A stretch of 64,000 nt of DNA from CAVTAV01 sp963732795 (GTDB taxonomy: Bacteria; Pseudomonadota; Alphaproteobacteria; CAVTAV01). Position 1 is the stretch's first letter. Every line of letters begins with the position of its first letter. Below, one piece after another: positions 18,387 through 28,520 of the stretch. The translations under genes were made by a program, and so were the position numbers. The stretch is from the NCBI GenBank assembly GCA_963732795.1, contig CAVTAV010000004.1:186001-250000 (forward strand), read 5' to 3'. The notes beneath the pieces were generated by a model. That model was given only the letters and a program-made list of their open reading frames with translations, had not been told where the DNA came from and did not search any database.

Positions 18387-19379
18387 ATGGCCGCAGAGGC
18401 AGAGACGACTTCCGTCAACAAGCATCCTTTCCGCTCTGCGCGTTTCCGCTATCTAATGGCGCATCTCGTCCTGCCGTTCACGCGCCTCGAATCTCCGGGT
18501 TGGGGCTATCTGGCCGAAGCACTCGGCGTCTTCGATAACAGTGAGGAAGCGGATTTGGCCTGGCGAGGCTTGCCGGCAAAGACGATCCGTGGCAAATGGC
18601 ACGGCTATCTCATGACCCTCGATCTCGCGAACTGGGCGCAGAGCTGCACTTGGTTCCTTGGGCGGTACTACGAGCTGGACACGCAGCTCGTCATGCGCGG
18701 CCTGGTCAAGCCGGGCGACACGGTCATCGATGTTGGCGCAAATATAGGCATGATCACGCTTCTCGCTTCCCGGCTGGTCGGTCCCACAGGCCGCGTGTTG
18801 AGCTTCGAGCCGAACCCCAATGCTCGGGCCCGACTCAAACGGCATGTCGAGTTGAACGGCATCGAAAACGTCGAGATATACGATGTCGCGTTATCCAGAC
18901 TGGAGGGCGAACAGACACTTAAAGTTGTTGGAAGCCATGACGGCGTTGGGACGCTGGCGGATATTCCTCTCTCCTCGAATGTCACCGATATCGACAGGAT
19001 CAGGACTGTGGCCGCGGATAACATTCTGCCGACAGACTTGAAGGGCCGAGTGTTCGTGAAGATCGATGTCGAAGGTTATGAACCCTATGCCCTGGCCGGA
19101 ATGAGGATCACGATCGATCGGCACCACCCCTATATACTGACTGAGTTCGTGCCTACACACTTGCGCCGTGCCGGAGCAGACCCCGACACTCTATTCGCGA
19201 TCATGGAGGACCTCGGTTATGTCGGATTCGACATCATGGTTGCTCGTGCGCCGTTCCGATACCGTTTCATGCTCTCGCCGATAAAGGGCCGCGACGTCCA
19301 CAGCACGAACGTACTTTGGATACACCAAAGCGCTACTGCGCGATTCGGCAACTCGCCAGGCGAGGTTGACGCACAGTGA
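18387..19379 (+). CDS. FkbM-family methyltransferase
   Basis: 330 residues, intact. SAM-binding motif VIDVGANIGMITLLASRL (about 113-130), VLSFEPNPNARARLKRHVEL, and the late FkbM signature VFVKIDVEGYEPYALAGM, then HHPYILTEF. A N-terminal 100-residue extension precedes the domain. Predicted to transfer a methyl group from SAM to a sugar hydroxyl in the polysaccharide. Its stop overlaps the GTG start of the next gene (GTGA), so they are coupled. Confidence 0.9.
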   Translation: MAAEAETTSVNKHPFRSARFRYLMAHLVLPFTRLESPGWGYLAEALGVFDNSEEADLAWRGLPAKTIRGKWHGYLMTLDLANWAQSCTWFLGRYYELDTQLVMRGLVKPGDTVIDVGANIGMITLLASRLVGPTGRVLSFEPNPNARARLKRHVELNGIENVEIYDVALSRLEGEQTLKVVGSHDGVGTLADIPLSSNVTDIDRIRTVAADNILPTDLKGRVFVKIDVEGYEPYALAGMRITIDRHHPYILTEFVPTHLRRAGADPDTLFAIMEDLGYVGFDIMVARAPFRYRFMLSPIKGRDVHSTNVLWIHQSATARFGNSPGEVDAQ

Positions 19380-20161
19380 ATCATATCATTCATGCTCTGT
19401 GGATCGGGACCAAGCTATCTTTTGTTGAACAACTCTGCATCCGATCGTTCTTGTTTCATGGGCACGAGTTTCACCTCTATGCCTACAATCCTCTTAAGAA
19501 CGTTCCCGACGGCGCCGTCGTTCGAGACGCGAACCAAATTCTTCCGGGCGACAAGGTCTATCGGAAGAAAAATGGCGGCTACGGCTCTTTCGCAAACTAC
19601 TTTCGCTGGGTTCTGCTGGAGGCGCACGGCGGAGTCTGGGTCGACATGGACATGATCTGCCTCCGGCCCTTCGACTTTCCGGACGTTGCCGTATTCGGCT
19701 GGGAGTCGGGCTTTCGGATCGGCACGGCCATCCTGGGGTTTCCGCCCGGCCACTTCATGACGACCGTCATGCGCAAGGCCTGCGAGGACGTGAACCGGTT
19801 CCAGCCGATCGATACGCCGAGAACCGCGATTAAGAAGGTCCTCCGGCGCGCCGTCTTCGGCCGGGAGGCGAGCCGGCGATATACCCGCTTCATGGAGCCG
19901 GGCGGCCCCGCCTATTTCACGAAGTTCGTCGACTATTACGGCCTATCCGGCGACGCCAAGCCGGTCGAGTGGTTCTATCCGATCCCCTATGTCCGCTGGC
20001 GCGAGGCGTTCGAGCCGAATACCGGCGTCGAAGCGATGCTGGGCGAGGCCTATGCCGTTCACCTCTGGAACAATGCGCTGCGCCGCGAGCCGGCGACCTA
20101 TAAGGACAGCCCGAGACTCGCCGGCACGCTGATCGGCCGGTGGGCGGAGCAGTATCTCTAG
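19376..20161 (+). CDS. GT32-like glycosyltransferase, first tandem copy
   Basis: 261 residues. GTG 19376 overlaps the previous stop. IIHALWIGTKLSFVEQLCI opens the protein. The nucleotide-sugar motif GGVWVDMDMICLRPFD holds the DxD (90-92), and YAVHLWNNALRR gives the late His-Trp found in GT32/Gb3-synthase-like enzymes. Retaining cytoplasmic glycosyltransferase. The next gene has the same length and most of the same motifs, so the pair arose by tandem duplication. Confidence 0.85.
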   Translation: MNHIIHALWIGTKLSFVEQLCIRSFLFHGHEFHLYAYNPLKNVPDGAVVRDANQILPGDKVYRKKNGGYGSFANYFRWVLLEAHGGVWVDMDMICLRPFDFPDVAVFGWESGFRIGTAILGFPPGHFMTTVMRKACEDVNRFQPIDTPRTAIKKVLRRAVFGREASRRYTRFMEPGGPAYFTKFVDYYGLSGDAKPVEWFYPIPYVRWREAFEPNTGVEAMLGEAYAVHLWNNALRREPATYKDSPRLAGTLIGRWAEQYL

Positions 20162-20947
20162 ATGCCCCGCACGGTTCAGGGTCTCTGGGTCGGCGAGGCG
20201 CTCTCATTCATCGAGGTGCTATCGATCCGCTCGTTCCTGCATCACGGCCACGACTTCCATCTCTATGTCTATGACCCCGTGCGGAACGTTCCGGACGGGA
20301 CCACCGTCAAAGACGCCAACGCCATCCTGCCGAAGGACCGGATCTACCGATCCGATGGCGGCGGGCTCGGGTCCTATTCGGATTTCTTTCGCTGGAGCCT
20401 TCTGAAGGCGGTTGGCGGCATCTGGGTCGATCTGGACATGGTCTGTCTTCGGCCCTTCGATTTTACCGACGAGATCGTGTTCGGCTACGAAGCGCCCGAC
20501 CGGATCAACGGCGCGGTCCTGGGTTTCCCCGCCGGCCACCCGATGACCGCCGGAATGGCGAAGGCCTGCGACGATGTGAATCTGTTCCAGCCGATCGACA
20601 CGACCAAGACGGTGGTCAAGAAGATCCTGCGCAAGGCGATCTTCGGCAAGGACAGGAGCCGAGTCTATACGCGACATGGCGAGCCGGGCGGCGCGGCCTA
20701 TCTCGACAAATTCGTGCGCTATTACGAGCTCACGCCCTATGCCAAGCCCGCCCATTGGTTCTATCCGATTCACTGGTCGCGCCGGGCAGACATCTTCCGG
20801 CCGAGCCCGGATGCCGAGAAGGCCATCGAGGGGAGCTATGGCGTTCATCTCTGGAACGAGATCCTGCGCCGGGACCCGACCATGGATAAGGACAATCTGA
20901 ACTTCGACGGAACCCTGATCGGCAAGCTGCGTGACCGGTATATGTGA
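20162..20947 (+). CDS. GT32-like glycosyltransferase, second tandem copy
   Basis: 261 residues, starting at the base after the previous stop codon. The motifs match the first copy one by one: GGIWVDLDMVCLRPFDF (DLD at 90-92), VNLFQPIDTTKTVVKKILRK, YGVHLWNEILRRDPT. Roughly half of the residues are identical by eye, with the differences spread evenly, so the pair is old and both are kept open. They may add two related sugars in series. Confidence 0.85.
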   Translation: MPRTVQGLWVGEALSFIEVLSIRSFLHHGHDFHLYVYDPVRNVPDGTTVKDANAILPKDRIYRSDGGGLGSYSDFFRWSLLKAVGGIWVDLDMVCLRPFDFTDEIVFGYEAPDRINGAVLGFPAGHPMTAGMAKACDDVNLFQPIDTTKTVVKKILRKAIFGKDRSRVYTRHGEPGGAAYLDKFVRYYELTPYAKPAHWFYPIHWSRRADIFRPSPDAEKAIEGSYGVHLWNEILRRDPTMDKDNLNFDGTLIGKLRDRYM

Positions 20948-20952
20948 GCGGG

Positions 20953-21666
20953 TTACCAGTTCAGTGCCCGGCGCGCCAGGGCCGCCATCTGACGGACGAT
21001 CGGCGTTCGATCATACCACGCGTTTCGGTAAATGTCCGACCGCGAGGAGCGCTGGAAGCCGAGGGCAGGGATGGCGGCGAGCGTGACGACATCCGGGTTC
21101 TGAAGCCGGAAGGTCGTATACGCGCCGTCGACATGCATGGGCCCGCCTTTGGGATCGCCCGGCGGACGTGATAGTAGGGTCTCCAGGAATGTAATCAGCC
21201 GACCGATAACGGGGCCCTGGAACGCGAGCAGGTGAGTCGTCTGGATGCCCCGATCGGCGGCAAGCTCCGTAAGGCCGTCGCCGTCCACCGAAGCTGGTTC
21301 TTGCATGAGCCGGTGGCCGCCATAGAAAATGTCCCACCGACGTGATTCGAGGGCCGCAACCATCGGGCCGATCCGCGCGTTGAAGTCCCCGGCGAAGGTA
21401 AGATCGTCTTCGGCGAGCATGATTCGCGAGAAACCCTGGGCCTGAGCCTGTTTCAGAATGCCCAGATGGCTCAGGAAGCAGCCGCGCGCGCCGATGCTCG
21501 GGAACGGACCGGCGTCGTCGGGCCGGATCGCAGGGAAGAAGCAGGCCTCGGCCTCGTGGGGCGGCACCCCGACCTGGGCCAATTCGCGGGTCATCTCGCG
21601 TCGGCGGTCGGTCCGCGACGGCAGGTTCACGACGTAAAGGTGCTGGAAATAGCCTTGAAACATCAT
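20953..21666 (-). CDS. GT25-family glycosyltransferase (LPS/EPS type)
   Basis: 237 residues. Opens FQHLYVVNLPSRTDRRREMT, the GT25 start, with GCFLSHLGILKQAQAQG and IMLAEDDLTFAGDF supplying the EDD motif. GGPMHVDGAYTTFRLQNPD follows. Members transfer galactose or glucose onto surface glycans. It converges on the GT32 pair, with only five bases between the stop codons. Confidence 0.87.
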   Translation of the reverse strand: MMFQGYFQHLYVVNLPSRTDRRREMTRELAQVGVPPHEAEACFFPAIRPDDAGPFPSIGARGCFLSHLGILKQAQAQGFSRIMLAEDDLTFAGDFNARIGPMVAALESRRWDIFYGGHRLMQEPASVDGDGLTELAADRGIQTTHLLAFQGPVIGRLITFLETLLSRPPGDPKGGPMHVDGAYTTFRLQNPDVVTLAAIPALGFQRSSRSDIYRNAWYDRTPIVRQMAALARRALNW

Positions 21667-21740
21667 GATGATACTGAAAGCTCAGGAATAATCGCCGACC
21701 CTGACACACGACCGGGCGCCATCATCATCGAGAGCCGAGC

Positions 21741-22729
21741 GTGACATCCCGAGTGTTCAATCTTGCCGTCGTCATCGTCAATTATCGCACGGGCGGCCTG
21801 ACGGTCGAAGCGCTAAGATCGCTCGCCGTCGATATGGCCGGCCGGGCCGATCGCTGCGCCGTAGTGGTCGACAATGCGTCCGGCGACGGCTCGGCCGAGG
21901 AGATCGAAAACGCCATCGCCGAAAATCAGTGGCAGGATTGGGCGCGCCTCATCCGATCGCCAGCGAATGACGGCTTCTCGGCCGGAAACAATATCGGGAT
22001 CCGGGCCATGACGGCGGATTTCTATCTCCTCCTGAACAGCGACGCACGGGTGCGTCCGGGCGCCGTCGACCGGTTGCTCGACGCCATGGCGAGCCTGCCG
22101 GACGCCGGCTATGATCGGCCCACGCCTCGAAGGCGAGGACGGCACGCCCCAGGACAGCAGCTTCCGCAACCTCACGCCGGTCACCGAGTTGATGACCTCG
22201 GCCGCCACGGGCCCGATCGACCGGCTGCTCGCGCGCCATCGGATTTCGCTCGGGGTTCACGATTACCTCCTTGAGGCGGAATGGGTCAGCTTCGCCTGCG
22301 TGATGGTCCGCCGCTCGGTGATCGAGGCGATCGGCCCGATGGACGAGGACTATTTCCTCTACTTCGAGGACATCGATTATTGCCGCCGCGCCCGAGCCGC
22401 CGGCTGGAAGGTCGTCACCGATCCCTCGGCGCACGTGGTTCATCTGAGGGGCGGCACGGCATCGCTCAAGACGGCGATGCGCGAGAGGCGGCGCCTGCCG
22501 CGTTATCACTACGCCTCGCGTGCCCGCTATTTCGCGAAGTTTCACGGCGGCCGCGCCGGCATTGTCTTCGCCAATCTGATGTGGATGTCGGGCCGCGGCG
22601 GTCTCGCTGCTCCGCCATGTGACCGGCAACCGCACGGCCCAGACCGTCGATCGCCAAGCCCTCGACAACTGGATGTTCTTCGCGCAGCCCTTGCGCCGAT
22701 TCCGGCCTGATCAAGGCGAGACGCCATGA
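21741..22729 (+). CDS. GT2 rhamnosyltransferase-like glycosyltransferase, two frameshifts
   Basis: GTG 21741: NLAVVIVNYRTGGLTVEALR, SPANDGFSAGNNIGIR, LLLNSDARVRPGA, all typical of the WbbL-type GT2 branch. An extra T at 22110 breaks the frame just before MIGPRLEGEDG. A second extra G in the GCGGCGG at about 22594-22601 breaks it again before VSLLRHVTGNRTAQ. Corrected, the protein has about 328 residues and its TGA overlaps the ATG of the next gene. The catalytic region is YFLYFEDIDYCRRARAAGW. Likely donor: dTDP-rhamnose, in keeping with rfbD; this is inference. Confidence 0.87.
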
Positions 22730-23631
22730 GCGGCCTTCCCGATTTCGTGATCATCGGCGCGATGAAATGCGCGACCAGCACCCTGCACGAGCAGCTCGCA
22801 CGCCAACCCGCGATCTTCATGACCACGCCGAAGGAGCCGAACTTCTTCAGCGATCCGGACATCTGGGCGAAGGGCATCGACTGGTATCGCGCGCTTTTCG
22901 CCGGGGCCGGCCCACACGACCTAAAGGGCGAATCCAGCACTCATTATACGATGCTGCCGACCTATCCGGAGGCCGTCCCCCGGATCAAGGCTGCCTTGGG
23001 CGCGGATACGAAATTCATCTACGTCATGCGCGATCCCATAGACCGCCTGATCTCCCATTGGATTCACGACTGGTCGCAGGGCGCTATTGACGACTCGCTC
23101 GATTCAGCCATCGATCAGCACCCCGAGCTCCTCGATTACGGCCGCTACGCCTTTCAGCTTCACCCTTATCTAGAAACCTTCGGGCCGGCGCGAATCCTCC
23201 CAGTCTTCTTCGAGCATCTCGTTGCGGAACCGCAGGCCGAGCTCGCGCGAATTGGCGCGTTCCTCGGCTATGAGGGACGGCCGGTCTGGCATGAATCCTA
23301 TGCCCGGACAAATCCCTCGGCACAACGAATGAGGATCTCGCCGTTCATGGCCTTTCTCATGAACTTCCCTGGCTCCGCGGTGCTCCGGCGCACGTTGATT
23401 CCCGAAGGGATGCGGGAGCGCATGAAGAGCCGCTGGCGCGTCGAGGGACGCCCGGGGCTCTCGCCTGCGACCGAGGCCAGAGTTCGTAGGATCTTCGACG
23501 AAGATCTCGCTGTCCTGGGGCCGTGGCTCGGACTCCAGCTTACCTCTGCGACGTTCAAGCAGGTCGCGAAGAACGTCATGCCGGCGTGGTCGCCCAAGGC
23601 CGTCGAAACTATCTCAGGCGGCGGGAACTAG
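22726..23631 (+). CDS. PAPS-dependent sulfotransferase
   Basis: 301 residues. The 5'-phosphosulfate loop is FVIIGAMKCATSTLHEQL (residues 7-24) and the 3'-phosphate site is VMRDPIDRLISHWIHDW. These are the hallmarks of the heparan/NodH-type sulfotransferase family (PF00685/PF13469). KEPNFFSD is the usual substrate-side motif. Would sulfate a glycan acceptor. ATG overlaps the previous stop, so the sulfation step is coupled to the rhamnosyltransferase-like gene. Confidence 0.9.
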   Translation: MSGLPDFVIIGAMKCATSTLHEQLARQPAIFMTTPKEPNFFSDPDIWAKGIDWYRALFAGAGPHDLKGESSTHYTMLPTYPEAVPRIKAALGADTKFIYVMRDPIDRLISHWIHDWSQGAIDDSLDSAIDQHPELLDYGRYAFQLHPYLETFGPARILPVFFEHLVAEPQAELARIGAFLGYEGRPVWHESYARTNPSAQRMRISPFMAFLMNFPGSAVLRRTLIPEGMRERMKSRWRVEGRPGLSPATEARVRRIFDEDLAVLGPWLGLQLTSATFKQVAKNVMPAWSPKAVETISGGGN

Positions 23632-23635
23632 CCGG

Positions 23636-24662
23636 ATGAGCCAGGCCATCGGCATCGTCGTGATCGGGCGCAATGAAGGGGAGCGGCTGCGCGGCTGTCT
23701 CGAGTCTCTTAGCGACGCGAGTCTACCTATCGTCTATGTCGATTCCGGTTCGAGCGATGACAGCGTTGCCATGGCGCGAAATTTCGGCTGCGATGTCGTC
23801 GAGCTCGATCCGGCGCGGCCGTTCACCGCGGCGCGAGCCCGCAATGAAGGGTTTGCGCGGTTGCGCGAGAGGGTGCCCGATCTCGATGCCGTCCAGTTCG
23901 TCGACGGCGATTGCATGGTCGAGCCTGGCTGGCTGGAAACCGCGGTAAACGCACTGGCGGACGACCCTTCGGTCGCCGTCGTCTGCGGAAGGCGGCGGGA
24001 GTGTTATCCCGAGCGGTCGGTCTATAACCGGCTCTGCGATATGGAATGGAACACCCCGGTCGGAGAGGCGGCCGGCCTGCGGTGGCGATTCCATGATGCG
24101 CGCGGCCGCCTTTGTTTCGGCGGGCGGCTTTCGCGAGAGCCTGATCGCCGGGGAGGAGCCCGAGCTTTGCTTTCGCCTTCGGGCGGCCGGCGGCCGGGTG
24201 ATCCGTCTCGACCGCGACATGACCCTCCACGATGCGGCCATGACGCGATTTGGCCAATGGTGGCAGCGTGCGAAACGATCGGGCCACGCCGCCGCCGAGG
24301 GATACGCCCTTCACGGCGACTCGCCTGAACGGTTCAATCGCCGCACGGTCCGGTCGATCCTGTTCTGGGGCGCGGCGCTGCCCATCGTCTCGATTCTTCT
24401 CGCTCTGATCGCGACGCCCTGGGCATTGCTCCTGCTGCTCGGCTACCCGGTGCTGTTCTGGCGGATTCGGGGGCACCGGCTGGCGCGCGGCAACACGCCC
24501 AGCGACGCCGCGCTCTACGCTTTTTTCACGGTGATCGCAAAATTCGCCGAATTAACCGGGATTTTGCGCTATTGGAGCGGGCGTTTACACAATCGAAATC
24601 CGGAACTAATCGAATACAAGGGACGTTTCTCGGACCGACCGTCGCCGCCGAAAGGGCACTGA
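23636..24662 (+). CDS. GT2 family glycosyltransferase with C-terminal membrane helices, frameshifted
   Basis: Starts AIGIVVIGRNEGERLRGCLE, then YVDSGSSDDSVAMARN and FVDGDCMVEPGW (DGD metal site). One extra C near 24076-24080 breaks the frame. After correction it reads CGGDSMMRAAAFVSAGGFRE and GEEPELCFRLRAAG, then two hydrophobic helices (FWGAALPIVSILLALIA and a following one). Corrected length about 341 residues. The membrane helices suggest a membrane-attached glycosyltransferase. Follows the sulfotransferase by four bases. Confidence 0.87.
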
Positions 24663-24691
24663 CAATCCTTCGCATCGCCAAAATCGCCGTA

Positions 24692-27278
24692 ATGGCCGGC
24701 ATCCTGGCCACCGCTCTGGCCGGGCCGACGATGTCGGTCGAGCTCGATCTCAAGAATCCACGCCATTTCGATATCGAGGCCCATGCGACGGCCGATGGCG
24801 GGCTCGCGATTGCCATCGACCAGACTCCGGTGCTCAAGACGGGGTTTCCAGTCTGGGAGCACAACTTCCAATGGGTCGGTTCCCGGATTCGTCTGGAGCC
24901 CAAAAGCGCGACGCGGTCGGCGCTCAGCGGCAACCTTCGGCGTCTTGGGGTCGATGTCTCGGGCGAGGTGGTCGCAGAGACCGGCCACCGGCTGGTCTAT
25001 CGCTGGGTCCTGGATGCGAGCAAAGCCTATGACGAGCTGACCGGCGGCGGCCTCAATTTCGTCATAGACGGGACCCTGGCGGCAAATCTGGGCCTGACGA
25101 CCAAGCCCGAGCTGTTGCCCGATAACCATGGCTGGAAATGGAACCTGGGGAACGGACAGACCATACGGGTCGAGTTCGATCCGGCGCTGCCGACGGTCTA
25201 TTTCGAACAGCACAATCCCTATAACATCCGTGCCTTCCTGATCAGCAAGACGCTTCGGCCCGGCCGGCAAAGCTATATAATGACGGTGAGCTTGCCCGAG
25301 GATGCCACGGTCTCAGCGGCGCCACCGATGTATACCGCCGACACGTCCGGCTGGTATCGCAACGCGCTCGACATGATGGCGAGCCCGGTGGATTTGAGCT
25401 TCCTGAACGACGGCCCCGCCGGCTCGCATGGCTTCGCCATGGCGAAGGGCGACCGCATCGTCTTTGCGGACGGCACGCCCGCACGGTTCTGGGGCGGCAC
25501 GCTCGCGGCCTATGCGCTTTACCAGGATCACGACGTCATCGACAAACAATGCAAACGGATCGCCGCGCTCGGCTACAACCTGATCCGCATTCATCACCAA
25601 GAACTCCGTGAGCTGGGTCCCCCATACCGTTATCGACCAGAAGCGCGACAATTCGCAGCATCTTGACGAAGACTTCATGGAGCACCTCGACTACTGGACA
25701 AAGTGCCTCAAGGAGCACGGCGTCTATGTCTGGCTCGATCTCCATGTCGGCCGGCTGCTGAAATCGGGAGACGATGTCCCCGGCTTCACCGAGATTTGGG
25801 CGCATAACAAGGACAATCCCAAAGGCGCGCCCCTGAAGGGGTACGACTATTTCAATCCTCGCATCGAGGAGCTGATGCGGGACATGAACGCCAAATATCT
25901 CGGCCATGTAAACAAATACACTGGCAAGGCCTACAAGGACGATCCAGCCGTCCTGGCCGTGCTGCTGACCAACGAGGACGACCTGCCGGTTCATTACGGC
26001 AACCTCATGCTGCCGGACAAAAAGAACCCCTATCACAATGCCATCTTCAACAAGGCCGTGAAGGCATACGCCTCGGAGCATGGCCTGCCCAACGACCCGA
26101 CCTGGCGGACCTGGGTTCCCGGACCGAGTAAGCTGTTTCTTGCCGACCGCGAAGCCCAATGGGACATACGCATGAGCGCCCATCTTCGGTCGCTTGGCTT
26201 GAAGTCGATGATCGCGACCACCCAGATGTTCGGCGATCCTGCTCTTTTCGCCCTACCGTCCCTAACGACCGGCGACGTTATCACGGTAAATCACTACGAT
26301 ACGGAAGGTTTCCTGAAGCGGAATCCGCGTTACGTGGCGAACTTCCTCGACTCCTTCGCAATGGGCCAACTGGCCGACAAGCCTCTCGCAGTCACCGAAT
26401 GGAATGTCCCCTACCCCGCAAGGGATCGTTTCCTCGCGCCGCTCTATGTCGCCAGCCTTGCCGCCTTCCAGGGCTGGGACGCGATGATGATCTACAATTA
26501 TTCCCAGGGCGGGTTCTCCACGAAATCGCGACTCGACAAGTGGTCGACCTATTCCGACCTCGCCTATACCGGTCTGATGCCGGCGGCCGCCCTGATCTAT
26601 CGGCGCGGCGATGTCGAGCCGGGCAAGAAGCACTATGTTCTCAAGCTCGATCCGCGCAAGCCCTACTACACCACCCTCAAGACCTCGAACCTCACCACAG
26701 TCCGCACCCTTTTGGAGCAGAGCCAGATCTCGCTGGCTCTGTCGGCCGTGAAGGAGAATCCCTGGCTCAAGGCGACCAAGATCCCCTCGGATGCCGTCGT
26801 CATCAGCGATACCGACCACGACTACCTGCCCTCGGGCCAGACATTCGCCGCCTCGGATACGGGCCAGCTCAAGCACGACTGGGCGAAGGAGCTGCAGACC
26901 ATCGATACGGCGCGCAGCCAGGCGGTGAACGGGCATGTCTGCGGCGCGCCGATCGCACTCGGCAATGCGCGCTTCGACTTGGACACCTGCTATGCGGCCG
27001 TCGATATCTCAAGCCTGGACGATGCACCGATCAACTCCGCCCGTCGCGTCCTGATCACGGCGGTGGCGCAGGTGGTCCAGGACAAGTCCGGCATATTGTC
27101 GGAACCGGTCTCCGGCACGATCTCCTTCAAGGCCGCCCCGGGCGGCGCGCTCTATGCGCTCGACGGCAAGGGCGACAAGCACAAGGTGACCGGGATTACC
27201 TTCAAGGACGGCGTCTACCATCTCAGCCTGCCCGTGAAGAGCGGGACGCACTGGTTTCTTTTGGAAACCAAAGACTGA
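24692..27278 (+). CDS. secreted glycoside hydrolase of clan GH-A (GH5-like), frameshifted
   Basis: About 860 residues. ATG 24692 is used. A CTG at 24659, with GAAAGG before it and overlapping the previous stop, would give a better charged n-region for the signal peptide (LRIAKIAVMAGILATALAG). The frame breaks at CC 25597-25598, right after LIRIHH, the conserved His-His strand of GH5; one base removed gives KNSVSWVPHTVIDQKR. The acid/base Glu is in LLTNEDDLP and the nucleophile in LAVTEWNVPYP. An N-terminal beta domain of about 260 residues precedes the barrel and a C-terminal beta domain follows. Likely trims or releases the exopolysaccharide in the periplasm, as PslG or similar hydrolases do elsewhere. 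Confidence 0.82.
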
Positions 27279-27298
27279 CCGCGTGGTAACATCCGGCC

Positions 27299-28520
27299 AT
27301 GAAGGTCGCCTATCTGATCAACAGATATCCCTCGGTCAGCCATAGCTTCATCCGGCGGGAGATCCGGGCCCATGAAGCGGCGGGCCTTGAAATCGCTCGC
27401 TATGCCCTGCACGCCGACCCCGATCTCGCCGACGAGGCCGACCGTGAGGAGAAGGGCCGCTGCCGCTATGTCCTCGACCAGAAACCCTTGGATATCGCCC
27501 GCGCCGTGCTGGCGGAAATCGTTGCCGATCCGAAAGGATTCTTGCGCGCGGCGGGTCTGGCCCTCCGCATCGGCTGGCGGTCCGACCGGGGATTGGCGCG
27601 CCATATTGCCTATCTGGCCGAGGCATGCGTGATCGCCGGCTGGTGCCGCGATGCCGGCGTTGGCCATCTCCACGCCCATTTCGGAACGAATTCCGCCGCC
27701 ATCGCCATGCTGGCCCGCGAGATGAGCGGCGTTCGCTACAGCTTTACCGTCCATGGCCCCGAGGAGTTCGACAAGCCGGAATTCCTGGCGCTCGGCGAGA
27801 AAATCCGCCGGGCAGCCTTCGTGGTCGCGGTAAGCTCGTTCGGCCGGAGTCCAGCTCTATCGATGGGCGGATTTGCGCGATTGGGACAAGATCCGGGTCG
27901 TCCATTGCGGCATCGAGCCCGGTTTCTACGACGGCGACATCGCGGCACCGCCCGCCGCGCCCCGGCTGGTCTGCGTTGCTCGCCTCAGCGAGCAGAAAGG
28001 ACTGATTCTGCTGATCCAGGCGGCAAGGCGGCTCTCTCTCGCGGGGCTCGATTTCGAGCTCGTGCTCGTGGGCGACGGGCCTCTGCGCCGGGAACTTGAG
28101 GCGATGATCCGGCGTTATGAACTGACCGAGCGCATCTCCATCACGGGCTGGGTCGATGCCGCCCGCGTGCGGGAGGAGATCGTCAAGTCGCGGGCGCTCA
28201 TCCTGCCGAGCTTCGCCGAGGGGTTGCCGGTGGTTCTCATGGAAGCCATGGTTCTGGAGCGGCCGGTCGTTTCCACCTATATCGCCGGCATTCCGGAACT
28301 GGTCGAGGCGGGCGCAACGGGCTGGCTCGTTCCCGCAGGCGACGTGACGGCCCTGGCGCGGGCAATGAGCGAAGTGCTCGAAGCGCCGGTCGAAGCGCTT
28401 GCGGCCATGGGCACCAAGGGAAGGGACGCCGTGATCAAACGGCACGACATCGCGGCCGAAGCCGGCAAGCTGCGCGACGCCATCGTGGCCGCCGCCAAGC
28501 CCGCGGAGCGACCGCAATGA
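27299..28520 (+). CDS. GT4 family glycosyltransferase (exosortase/EPS type), frameshifted
   Basis: KVAYLINRYPSVSHSFIRREIRA at the start is the family's hallmark N-terminus. HLHAHFGTNSA and FTVHGPEEFD follow. One extra C at 27851-27852 breaks the frame; the corrected text reads FGRSQLYRWADLRDWDKIRVVHCGIEP. The donor site is LILPSFAEGLPVVLMEAMVLERPVV (EGLPVVLMEA). About 406 residues. Enzymes with this start sit in many PEP-CTERM EPS loci. Overlaps the next start by four bases. Confidence 0.88.
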
